Source of the DNA: Afipia massiliensis
GTDB lineage: Bacteria > Pseudomonadota > Alphaproteobacteria > Rhizobiales > Xanthobacteraceae
Direction of reading: 5' to 3'
Length of the DNA: 64,000 nt
NCBI RefSeq assembly: GCF_001006325.2
Contig: NZ_LBIA02000001.1
Coordinates: 4,279,501-4,343,500 of the forward strand
The first letter of the stretch is position 1, and the number at the start of each line of letters is the position of its first letter. Made by a program: the position numbers and the translations under genes. Below, piece by piece: positions 56,232 through 63,335 of the stretch. The notes under the pieces were generated by a model that was not told the origin of the DNA, searched no databases, and was given only the letters and a program-made list of their open reading frames with translations.

Positions 56232-56721
56232 CGAAATCTCCCAATAACTCTACGCGAGGCGCTTTCAACATCGAACGATCAGGAAAGAGGTCTTCCCAGC
56301 GCTGACGAACAAGGTCGATTATCGGTTGAAAACCATACGAGGCCAAATGGCTGCGAATTCCATAAGACAGAGCGACAAACTCCCCCTTCCTAAGAAAACC
56401 TCCAAAGACACGCGCCTGTGGAACATAGATGATCTTGATTTCCCATAATCCAAGCTTGCCGTCGGGGCCTTTAGTGATCGGTTTGAACAAGGCATCGTCA
56501 TCAAAATCCGCTCCGCCCACAAACGAACGGAATACTGCGCGAATACGCGCGCCATATTCAGCACCTTCGTCTGGCGCGTTGGCCCACGCATGAACTTTCG
56601 GATGAAGCCAAAGGCGCCGTTTGCAAGATCGGTCTGGCCATAGATCAGGGGAGTAATGGACAAGACTGCCGGTCCTATGAAGCTCCGAAAGATGATCTTC
56701 TGTTGACTTATTTGTCAACAA
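56218..56721 (-). CDS. Cassette protein, possible toxin partner of the XRE gene
   Basis: 167 residues from a TTG start at 56721, which directly follows an in-frame stop; a second TTG is the next codon, with GGGGG six bases before it. No ATG occurs until residue about 153, so the start may be wrong or the 5' end lost. 'WEIKIIYVPQARVFGGFLRK' followed by 'FVALSYGIRSHLA' resembles the core strands of RelE/HigB-like toxins, but the protein is longer and I do not recognise the family. AT-rich relative to its neighbours; first gene of the cassette. Confidence 0.62.
   Translation of the reverse strand: MLTNKSTEDHLSELHRTGSLVHYSPDLWPDRSCKRRLWLHPKVHAWANAPDEGAEYGARIRAVFRSFVGGADFDDDALFKPITKGPDGKLGLWEIKIIYVPQARVFGGFLRKGEFVALSYGIRSHLASYGFQPIIDLVRQRWEDLFPDRSMLKAPRVELLGDFDGGI
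56701..56720. promoter_or_regulatory. Inverted repeat at the cassette start
   Basis: TGTTGAC (56701-56707) and GTCAACA (56714-56720), perfect seven-base arms, six-base spacer. It overlaps the first codons of the cassette, and on the minus strand includes a TTGACA -35-like box. A likely autorepression site for the XRE protein. Confidence 0.5.
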
Positions 56722-56820
56722 TTACCCCCAAATATGACTGGCGTTAGTAAATGGAACCCCAATATGAATGAAAGTGATGCAATATTACAACCTTTTGTAC
56801 GCCTAGCGAGATTGAGGCCC

Positions 56821-58221
56821 TCACACCCCCGGCAGCACCAGTTCCGCCCGCAAACCGCCGATCGGGGCTGCGCCGAGCGTAAGGCTGCCGCCGTAAAGCT
56901 GGGCCAGGTCGGTGACGATGGACAGGCCGAGGCCGGAGCCGGGCTTGGTCTCGTCCAGCCGCTGGCCGCGGCGGGCCACCTGGGTTCGCTCGGTGGGTGA
57001 CAGTCCCGGGCCGTCGTCGTCGACAATGATGCGCAGGACAGGATCGGGCGCATTCGCGGCCGAGCGCTCCACCATCACCTCGACGCGCACCTGCTGACCG
57101 GCCCACTTGCAGGCGTTGTCCACGAGGTTGCCGGCCATCTCCTCGAAATCCTGCCGCTCGCCGCGAAACTTCGCGCCGGCATGGATTTCGCTGTCGATGA
57201 GGATATCCCGGTCGCGATGGATCTTTTCCATCGTCCGCGCCAGCGCCTCGATCACCGGCGCGACCTCGGTGACCGTGCCGATGGTGGTCACGCGCGCGGC
57301 AATGCGCGCTCGTTCCAGATGATGCGCGACCTGATCGCGCATGATGTCGGTCTGCTCCAGAACCTTGGCCGCGAACGGATCGCCGCGGTTGATCCCCGCC
57401 TCATTGACGATGACAGAGAGCGGCGTCTTGATCGCGTGCGCCAGATTGCCGACATGGGTGCGCGAACGCTCCACAATGGCCCTGTTCGCATCGAGCAGTG
57501 CATTGGTCTCTCGCGCAAGCGGCGCGATTTCCTCGGGGAACTCGCCCTCAAGCCGCTCCGCCTGCCCCGAGCGGATGGCGGCCAGCGAACTGGAAATCCG
57601 CTTGAGCGGCGCGAGGCCGAAACGCACCTGAAAGATCGTGGTCAGCAGCAGGCCGACGGAAAGCGCCGCGAACGTTCCCGCCAGATACGTATTGAAGGCC
57701 CAGGTTTCCTCGTAAATCTCGGTGGCGTCGCCTGCCACGCTCGCGAGATATTTTCCCTCGGTGCCGAGATCGACCGGCCGCTCCACCATGCGCAGATTCT
57801 GGTTTTCCGGACCTGTCACGTAGCCCAGCCGCACGCCGGATTGATCGAGTTCGACGCCCTGATCTTCGAGCTTCGGCAACGAGGCATCCCACAGCGAACG
57901 CGACGCGCGCACCTCGGGCTTGTCGCCGTCGGTGCGCGCCATGCGCCAGTACCAGCCGGACAGCGGCAATTCGAACAACGGTTCGCCGAGCGACTGCACC
58001 GACCTTTCGGACTTGTCGCTCTTGTCGTTCGGATCGTCAGGCTGCGCCGCTTCGGCAATCAACGTGCGGAGATAGAAATTGAGCCGGCGGTCGAAGGCGC
58101 GCTCGGTCGAGCGCTTGTAGACCGTCGACAGCACGACGCCGGTGATGACGAGGATCAGCACCACCCAGGCCGTCGCGGACAGAAACAGGCGTGTCGCGAG
58201 AGATTTCGTGCGACCGTTCAA
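56821..58221 (-). CDS. feuQ: Sensor histidine kinase (FeuQ/PhoQ-like)
   Basis: 466 residues from a TTG start at 58221, which has GGGGAG seven bases upstream; the longer in-frame ATG at 58335 lies in translated repeat sequence. Membrane helices at about 12-34 and 176-196 enclose a periplasmic domain; then come HAMP, HisKA with 'GNLAHAIKTPLSVIVNEAG', and HATPase_c ('GNLVDNACKWAGQ', 'DDGPGLSPTER', 'GSGLGLSIVTDLA'). It pairs with the regulator encoded upstream. Similarity to FeuQ of Brucella and rhizobia is by memory. Confidence 0.87.
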   Translation of the reverse strand: MNGRTKSLATRLFLSATAWVVLILVITGVVLSTVYKRSTERAFDRRLNFYLRTLIAEAAQPDDPNDKSDKSERSVQSLGEPLFELPLSGWYWRMARTDGDKPEVRASRSLWDASLPKLEDQGVELDQSGVRLGYVTGPENQNLRMVERPVDLGTEGKYLASVAGDATEIYEETWAFNTYLAGTFAALSVGLLLTTIFQVRFGLAPLKRISSSLAAIRSGQAERLEGEFPEEIAPLARETNALLDANRAIVERSRTHVGNLAHAIKTPLSVIVNEAGINRGDPFAAKVLEQTDIMRDQVAHHLERARIAARVTTIGTVTEVAPVIEALARTMEKIHRDRDILIDSEIHAGAKFRGERQDFEEMAGNLVDNACKWAGQQVRVEVMVERSAANAPDPVLRIIVDDDGPGLSPTERTQVARRGQRLDETKPGSGLGLSIVTDLAQLYGGSLTLGAAPIGGLRAELVLPGV

Positions 58222-58256
58222 AAATTCTCCCCGTGCTTGAAGCGCGTCCCATCGCG

Positions 58257-58340
58257 CGTCATTGCGAGGAGCGCTCGCGACAACGCAATCCAGCTTTTCT
58301 GGCTCCCGGACTGGATTGCTTCGCTCCGCTCGCAATGACG
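58257..58340. repeat. Palindromic intergenic repeat, copy 3 of 3
   Basis: 84 bp, ends CGTCATTGCGAG and CTCGCAATGACG, inner arms around GCAATCCAG / CTGGATTGC. It lies between the regulator stop (58380) and the kinase start (58221), and would fold in the shared transcript 36 bases before the kinase start. Confidence 0.92.
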
Positions 58341-58379
58341 GCGTGGCAGGATTTCACTCCCGCCTGAACAGATCAAGCT

Positions 58380-59057
58380 TTAGCTCGCATTGGTCACGGG
58401 CGGCGGCGTCAGCAGATAGCCGAGGCCGCGCACGGTCTGGATGATGTCGACATCGAGCTTCTTGCGGATGCGCCCGACGAACACCTCGATGGTGTTGCTG
58501 TCGCGGTCGAAGTCCTGATCGTACAGGTGCTCGACCAGTTCGGTGCGCGACACCACACGGCCGGAATGGTGCATCAGATAGGCCAGCAGCCGGTATTCAT
58601 GCGACGTCATCTTGATGGGATTGCCGTTGACGCTGACGCGGTTGGTCCGGGTGTCGAGCATCACCGGCCCGCAGGTCAGTTCGGACTGGGCGTGCCCCGC
58701 GCTTCGCCGCAGCAGTGCGCGAATCCGCGCCAGCACTTCCTCGAGATGAAAAGGCTTGGCCACGTAGTCGTCGGCGCCGGCATCGAAGCCCTGCACCTTG
58801 TCGCTCCAGCGGTCGCGCGCCGTCAGGATCAGCACCGGCATGGTGCGCTTGTTGCGCCGCCAGGCCTCCAGCACCGAAATGCCGTCCATCTTCGGCAGGC
58901 CGATGTCGAGCACCACCGCGTCGTAAGGCTCGCTGTCGCCGAGGAAATGCCCCTCCTCGCCGTCGAATGCGCGGTCAACGACATAGCCCGCATCGGACAG
59001 AGCCGTCGTCAGCTGGCGGTTGAGATCGGGATCGTCTTCAACAACGAGAAGGCGCAA
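58380..59057 (-). CDS. feuP: OmpR-family response regulator (FeuP/PhoP-like)
   Basis: 225 residues. Receiver: 'MRLLVVEDDPDLNRQLTTAL', phospho-acceptor Asp51 in 'AVVLDIGLPKMDG', Lys in 'YVAKPFHLEEV'. Winged helix: 'MTSHEYRLLAYLMHHSGRVV', 'EVFVGRIRKKLDVDIIQTVR'. It heads a two-gene operon with the kinase. In Brucella and rhizobia FeuP homologues control envelope genes such as the exporter of cyclic glucans; that role here is inference. Confidence 0.88.
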   Translation of the reverse strand: MRLLVVEDDPDLNRQLTTALSDAGYVVDRAFDGEEGHFLGDSEPYDAVVLDIGLPKMDGISVLEAWRRNKRTMPVLILTARDRWSDKVQGFDAGADDYVAKPFHLEEVLARIRALLRRSAGHAQSELTCGPVMLDTRTNRVSVNGNPIKMTSHEYRLLAYLMHHSGRVVSRTELVEHLYDQDFDRDSNTIEVFVGRIRKKLDVDIIQTVRGLGYLLTPPPVTNAS

Positions 59058-59158
59058 CGTCGTCTCCGGATGGTAAGCCTGCGATAGGCTAACATGAACG
59101 GTACGGCGGTGAATGCCTCATGAACAAAGCCGTGCCGGAGATTACTTTTTCTCCATAC

Positions 59159-59731
59159 TCACTTCTTCGTCACAACCGCCTTGACCAGCTTGTCGAGCAC
59201 GCCAGGCGTACTTTGACCTGTAGCTGCGCAGACCTTTTCGCGGGTCCGGCCGCTCATGTAGACGCCTAACACGCCGAATCGGAAGCCCCAATAGCTGACC
59301 AGCAGGCCGGTCGCGCCGATCAGCGCGTTGATCGCCGTCATGTCGCCGGTCCAGAATTCGTGCACCAAAACGGCCCAAAGGGCCGCGCATTCCAAAGTCA
59401 GTTCCAGCGCGTAAAGCGGACGCCACCAGCGTTGCAGCAAATCCTCGCTGGCGAGTTCCGCGCGGATCGTAGCCTGCGTCTCGGCGACCGAACCGCGCAC
59501 GGCCTCGGCTTCGGCGCGGACAGCTTCGGCCCAGACATTCTCCGCCTGCGCGATCTGGTCCGCACTGCTCGTCGTCAACGCCTTGCCGACCGCTTCGGGC
59601 GTCGCGTCAGACGCGCCGACCACCTCCGCGAGAATACGGCCGGCTGCGCCACCCAGCGGACCGCCGAGCGCCGTCCCGAGAATAGGCGCGCCGAGCCCGA
59701 TCACCTGCTTCGCAATGTCACCCCAATCCAT
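59159..59731 (-). CDS. 3TM-type holin (GTA holin family)
   Basis: 190 residues. An N-terminal Gly/Ala-rich hydrophobic stretch ('IGLGAPILGTALGGPLGGAA'), a charged Ala/Glu-rich coiled region (about 65-105), then two membrane helices ('YALELTLECAALWAVLVHEF', 'INALIGATGLLVSYWGFRFG'). 'LLQRWWRPLYALEL' before the second helix is typical of the GTA_holin_3TM family. It would form membrane lesions that let the endolysin reach peptidoglycan. It is last of a lysis cassette, separated from the endolysin gene by a repeat. Confidence 0.85.
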   Translation of the reverse strand: MDWGDIAKQVIGLGAPILGTALGGPLGGAAGRILAEVVGASDATPEAVGKALTTSSADQIAQAENVWAEAVRAEAEAVRGSVAETQATIRAELASEDLLQRWWRPLYALELTLECAALWAVLVHEFWTGDMTAINALIGATGLLVSYWGFRFGVLGVYMSGRTREKVCAATGQSTPGVLDKLVKAVVTKK

Positions 59732-59808
59732 TGGATCTCCTTTCCGCTTCAGTCCGAATGAACGCTCAAGAGCGAGGTCAAAAACATCAACCGCGAGTCC
59801 GGTGTGCT

Positions 59809-59920
59809 CCCTCTCCCCGTTGGGGAGAGGGTTGGGGTGAGGGGCTGTAGATGTCTGAACAGAAATCCGATCCCCCTCACCCGCTCACTTCGTTCGCGAC
59901 CTCTCCCCGTTGGGGAGAGG
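59809..59920. repeat. Palindromic repeat between endolysin and holin genes
   Basis: Two near-identical self-complementary ends, CCCTCTCCCC-GTT-GGGGAGAGGG (59809-59831) and CCTCTCCCC-GTT-GGGGAGAGG (59900-59920), with GGGGTGAGGGG and CCCCTCACCC arms between. A common type of intergenic repeat; it occupies most of the 213-bp gap. Confidence 0.88.
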
Positions 59921-59944
59921 TGAAACGACGCAATGTTCGGACCC

Positions 59945-60730
59945 TCATTTTGGAGGAGTCTCTCCAGCCACCACCGCTTCCTGATGCGCGCGATGCCGCC
60001 AGCGCCAGACGAGAAAAATCGCGAGAGCCGTGATCGCCGCGGCGGCAACGACCAGCGCCGCGATCTCAAGCCGCGATGTTGCGACGGCGCTTGCCGCGCC
60101 CGCAGCAATCACCGCCCCCGCCGACGCCGGACCCGCCGGAATTGTCACAGGCACCACAGCTTTTCCCGGGGACGCTTCTGTGGACACATTCGCGAGCGGC
60201 GCAAGCGGACGGCTCTGCGCCATCGCCAGCGCCGCGGCGCGCACGCCGTTGACGCGCCCGGTCCAGCCACGTCCGAACACCGGAAATGTTTTCAAGGCGC
60301 GCAGGAAGTCGATCCGCTCCGCGCAGATCGCGATAACGAGATCGCTCGCCACGCGCTCCCCTGCTGAGGCGATCACATCGTCGCTGACGACACTGATGCG
60401 ATCGGACAGTTTCAGCACCCGGCGCAACACCTTCCCGGCGCGGCCGATGCCCGAGTTCACGCCGTAGTCGAACACCGCGTAATCGACGCCGGCCGGAAGC
60501 TCATCGCAGCGCATCGCATTCCAGTAGCGCTCGCGATAAATCCTGCGCGCGACACTTTGCGGCAATGCGCGAACATCGTCCGTGGTGGCGTTGCCCTTCC
60601 AGTAGCGCCGCGCATCATTGAGCGTGATGCCGAAATTAGTCGGCCCGCCGGGATCGGACGGATGATCGGTGTAACCGCCCTCGTCCTTCAGCAATCGCGT
60701 CAGCGCCATTTCATAAGACGCAACCGCCAT
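59945..60730 (-). CDS. GH108-type endolysin with C-terminal membrane anchor
   Basis: 261 residues. The glycosyl hydrolase 108 domain (about 5-90) has the catalytic Glu17 in 'LLKDEGGYTDHPSDPGGPTN' followed by FGIT. A PG_binding_3 domain (about 85-165) includes 'VFDYGVNSGIGRAGKVLRRV'. An Ala/Pro-rich linker leads to a membrane helix (about 217-240) and a basic end ('WRWRHRAHQE'). It cleaves peptidoglycan. The start at 60730 overlaps the stop of the 43-residue gene upstream (TGATG); an in-frame ATG at 60838 would cover that gene. The C-terminal anchor is unusual for a simple endolysin. Confidence 0.88.
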   Translation of the reverse strand: MAVASYEMALTRLLKDEGGYTDHPSDPGGPTNFGITLNDARRYWKGNATTDDVRALPQSVARRIYRERYWNAMRCDELPAGVDYAVFDYGVNSGIGRAGKVLRRVLKLSDRISVVSDDVIASAGERVASDLVIAICAERIDFLRALKTFPVFGRGWTGRVNGVRAAALAMAQSRPLAPLANVSTEASPGKAVVPVTIPAGPASAGAVIAAGAASAVATSRLEIAALVVAAAAITALAIFLVWRWRHRAHQEAVVAGETPPK

Positions 60731-60861
60731 CAGAAGACCCACGCGACGAGCGCGAGCGATGCGATCCACATCATCAGCGCGACCTTGGGCCGCGCCGCGA
60801 CCTGCGTCGCGACCCATGCCGCAGACGCGGAAAGGCAATCACGCAACGACGTGAGGTTCAT
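60730..60861 (-). CDS. 43-residue membrane protein of the lysis cassette
   Basis: 43 residues: a short N-terminal half with one Cys ('MNLTSLRDCLSASAAWVATQ') and one membrane helix ('VALMMWIASLALVAWVF') that ends the protein. Ribosome site GGAG seven bases before the ATG. Its stop TGA overlaps the endolysin ATG (TGATG), strong evidence that it is translated. Too short for standard ORF calling. Position and form suggest a second holin, antiholin or release regulator; no family recognised. Confidence 0.68.
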   Translation of the reverse strand: MNLTSLRDCLSASAAWVATQVAARPKVALMMWIASLALVAWVF

Positions 60862-61017
60862 ACCGGTTCTCCATGTGAAAACGGCCCGCAAGGGCGGGCC
60901 GTTGGTGAGATATTCGCAGGGGTTATCGTGGTTCGGCCGTCTTGCTCACGTAGATGGCCCGTTCTAAAGGTAGGCCTTCATCCAGGGCTCACAGGCGGGC
61001 GACGAGAGGATATTCGC

Positions 61018-61863
61018 GTGGAATTGACAGGCCAGAACTCACTCGACCACTACCTTGGAGGCGGAATCAAAGAGGTTGTCGGCTGGCTTTCGCTCACGTC
61101 CGCTGAATTTATCGCGCACCTGGCGCGATTCCAGACAAACATCGGTATCACCGGTGACACCTGTGAGATTGGAATTCATCACGGGAAGCTGTTTCTCATT
61201 CTTGCAAACGTGACATCCGGCAACGAGCGTGCTGTCGCCGTCGATATCTTCAGCGATCAGCACAAGAACGTTGACCAATCCGGCTACGGTGACCGCCAGA
61301 TATTCGAGGGCCATCTCCGGAAGTTCGCGCCTCACTCGGCTGTCGATATCGTGCAGGAGTCGAGCCTCGATCTGACAAACTCGGACTTCGCAAAGCGCAA
61401 GTTCCGGATGTTCTCGGTCGACGGGGGCCACACATCCGAGATCACGCAAAACGACCTCGCTCTGGCACAGACCTGCGCGATCCCCGGCTCAATCGTTGTG
61501 CTCGACGATATCCTCAATTCGCACTGGCTCGGAGTAATCGAAGGCACCGCGAGGTACTTCATAGCCTCAGGCGGCCTGGTGCCTTTCGCCATTTCTCCCA
61601 ACAAACTCTATCTGACGACGTCGGATGACTTCGCCAAACGGTATGCGGATGAACTCAAGCGCGCCTTCAAGGACGCCATCAGCAAGGAGCCGGTTGAGTT
61701 CTTTGGTTCACAGCTGGTCGTCTTTGGCGAGCGCCCGTCGCAGTGGCACGTCCCGCCGGCGGAGCTTGAACTTGCCAGGGCACGGCACGAACTCACCACG
61801 ATCCGGAATACCATCTCCTGGAGAATAACCGCGCCGCTGAGGTGGGTCAGGTCAGCATTTTAG
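61018..61863 (+). CDS. Class I SAM-dependent methyltransferase (Methyltransf_24-like)
   Basis: 281 residues. The SAM-binding motif is 'GDTCEIGIHHGKLFLILANV', followed by an acidic strand ('ERAVAVDIFSDQHKN') and 'FRMFSVDGGHTSEITQNDLA', typical of the Methyltransf_24 group often found with capsule and glycan genes. The C-terminus 'NTISWRITAPLRWVRSAF' is a short motif common at the ends of bacterial glycosyltransferase-associated proteins. The start is GTG 61018, with GAGAGGA seven bases upstream. It faces away from the lysis cassette. A surface-sugar substrate is likely but unproven. Confidence 0.8.
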   Translation: MELTGQNSLDHYLGGGIKEVVGWLSLTSAEFIAHLARFQTNIGITGDTCEIGIHHGKLFLILANVTSGNERAVAVDIFSDQHKNVDQSGYGDRQIFEGHLRKFAPHSAVDIVQESSLDLTNSDFAKRKFRMFSVDGGHTSEITQNDLALAQTCAIPGSIVVLDDILNSHWLGVIEGTARYFIASGGLVPFAISPNKLYLTTSDDFAKRYADELKRAFKDAISKEPVEFFGSQLVVFGERPSQWHVPPAELELARARHELTTIRNTISWRITAPLRWVRSAF

Positions 61864-61924
61864 TGAACTTAAGTCGGCGCATAGAAGCCGCGACCGGTTC
61901 TCCCGGTTGCGCGCCGCCACGCCC

Positions 61925-61948
61925 TTGCATCATTGCAATGATGCAAGA
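61925..61948. promoter_or_regulatory. Perfect 24-bp palindrome
   Basis: CTTGCATCATTG joined without a spacer to its complement CAATGATGCAAG, 62 bp past the methyltransferase stop. It has no T-run and no GC bias, so a protein-binding site is more likely than a terminator. Confidence 0.55.
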
Positions 61949-61959
61949 CTCTAGCGAGT

Positions 61960-62028
61960 TCAGAGGCAGATGAACCAGCCGAACACGGCCACAAGCGTCA
62001 GAAGGATTCCGATGGCAGGCCAGCGCAT
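61960..62028 (-). CDS. Possible 22-residue membrane peptide
   Basis: A short frame, 'MRWPAIGILLTLVAVFGWFI' plus two residues, almost entirely one membrane helix, with GGAG eight bases before the ATG. The length gives little statistical support; a longer frame to 62196 runs into the next gene antisense. Confidence 0.3.
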   Translation of the reverse strand: MRWPAIGILLTLVAVFGWFICL

Positions 62029-62129
62029 CGGCTTGGCTCCATAGGTTGGCGATCCGCGAGAACGGGCTCGGCGCGGCTTCCAGCTGCCCTGGTCTTGGTC
62101 TATCTTCTCGCCGCTGAATCGGAGGGCGA

Positions 62130-63335
62130 ATGAGTACAGGCTTGCGGTTTTTTGATTCCTTTGGCGCTCACTACAACGACAAGATTCAGCTCTCACAGTA
62201 CCAGGCCCAGATCATCGGAGGCGCGATCCGCTCACGCTCGCCGGGATGCAGGATGCTCGTATTCGGAGTCGGCAATGATACTCCGCTGTGGCTTGCGCTG
62301 AATCCCGACGGTGAAACGCATTTTCTCGAAGGCGACCAGAACTGGATCGCTGCGATCAAGGAGAAGATTCCAGATATTTCCATCGGCCTGTTCCCCGACC
62401 ACGGCACGACGGTCCAGGGTTCGGCGACGATGGGCGCCAGCGATCTTTCCCGTTTTCCTCCCCCCGCACATCTGTCCGACCGCGAATGGGACGTCATCCT
62501 TGTCGATGGCCCGTTGGGATATGCACCTGACGATCCAGGGCGCGCCATCTCGATATACTGGGCCTCGAAACTTGCGTCAGATCGAACGCATGTTTTTGTC
62601 GATGACTACGACCGCGATATCGAGATGAAATTCGCGGACAAGCTGCTGAAGGCGCGCGATACCGCTTCGATGATCGTTCCGTCCAGCGACAAAGCATCGT
62701 ACCGGAAAATGTTCTGGTCGATGGGATCCATTGTCCGACCAGACGAGAAGCCCGTCGTCCTGTCCGTTGCAACCCCTGACTACGCGCGCCAGTGGCGCTT
62801 CTGTATCGACAGCCAGAAAACCTATTGCTCCAGAAACCAGTTCGACCACCGGGTCATTGACCCGACCAGATCAAAGCTTCATCCAAAATGGACGAAGCTC
62901 GAACTGGCAATTGACCAGCTCACACGCGGAAACGACGTTTTACTGATCGATGCGGATGCCGAAATATCCAAGACGTGCCCGCCCTTCACCCGTGTTCTGT
63001 CCGATCATCCCCGGCATGATGTTTTCTTCGTCCGCGGAATCTCCGGACGCCCAAACTCAGGTGTCATGATACTGCGCGGCGGAAAGGACAGCATCGCAGT
63101 TCAACTTCTGAATTCCTGTCTCTCCACGCGTCTGGAAACCGTACCTGCAGACGATTTTGTGACAGCCGAAGGCGAGAACGGGCACATCATCTGGCAACTC
63201 CAGAAAACCCCTTTCGCGCAAAGCGCTCATGAACTCGATCGAAGCTGGAATTGTTCGATCCCGGAGCAAGCGGAGACCGCATTTGTCCGGCACTATACGA
63301 ACCGGCTACGGGATCACCTGAACGCTAAGCTATAG
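62130..63335 (+). CDS. DUF579/GXM-like methyltransferase fused to a glycosyltransferase-like domain
   Basis: 401 residues. Residues of about 35-185 match the plan of plant glucuronoxylan 4-O-methyltransferases (DUF579/Polysacc_synt_4): 'RMLVFGVGNDTPLWLALNPD' followed by GETHFLEGD, then 'WDVILVDGPLGYAPDDPGR' and 'THVFVDDYDRDIEMKFADK'. The second half (about 205-401) looks like a GT-A glycosyltransferase: 'NDVLLIDADAEISKTCPP' with an acidic metal motif, and 'RPNSGVMILRGGKDS'. A single chain could add and methylate a sugar. Start ATG with GGAGGG six bases upstream. Both assignments rest on motifs read by eye. It follows another methyltransferase gene. Confidence 0.75.
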   Translation: MSTGLRFFDSFGAHYNDKIQLSQYQAQIIGGAIRSRSPGCRMLVFGVGNDTPLWLALNPDGETHFLEGDQNWIAAIKEKIPDISIGLFPDHGTTVQGSATMGASDLSRFPPPAHLSDREWDVILVDGPLGYAPDDPGRAISIYWASKLASDRTHVFVDDYDRDIEMKFADKLLKARDTASMIVPSSDKASYRKMFWSMGSIVRPDEKPVVLSVATPDYARQWRFCIDSQKTYCSRNQFDHRVIDPTRSKLHPKWTKLELAIDQLTRGNDVLLIDADAEISKTCPPFTRVLSDHPRHDVFFVRGISGRPNSGVMILRGGKDSIAVQLLNSCLSTRLETVPADDFVTAEGENGHIIWQLQKTPFAQSAHELDRSWNCSIPEQAETAFVRHYTNRLRDHLNAKL

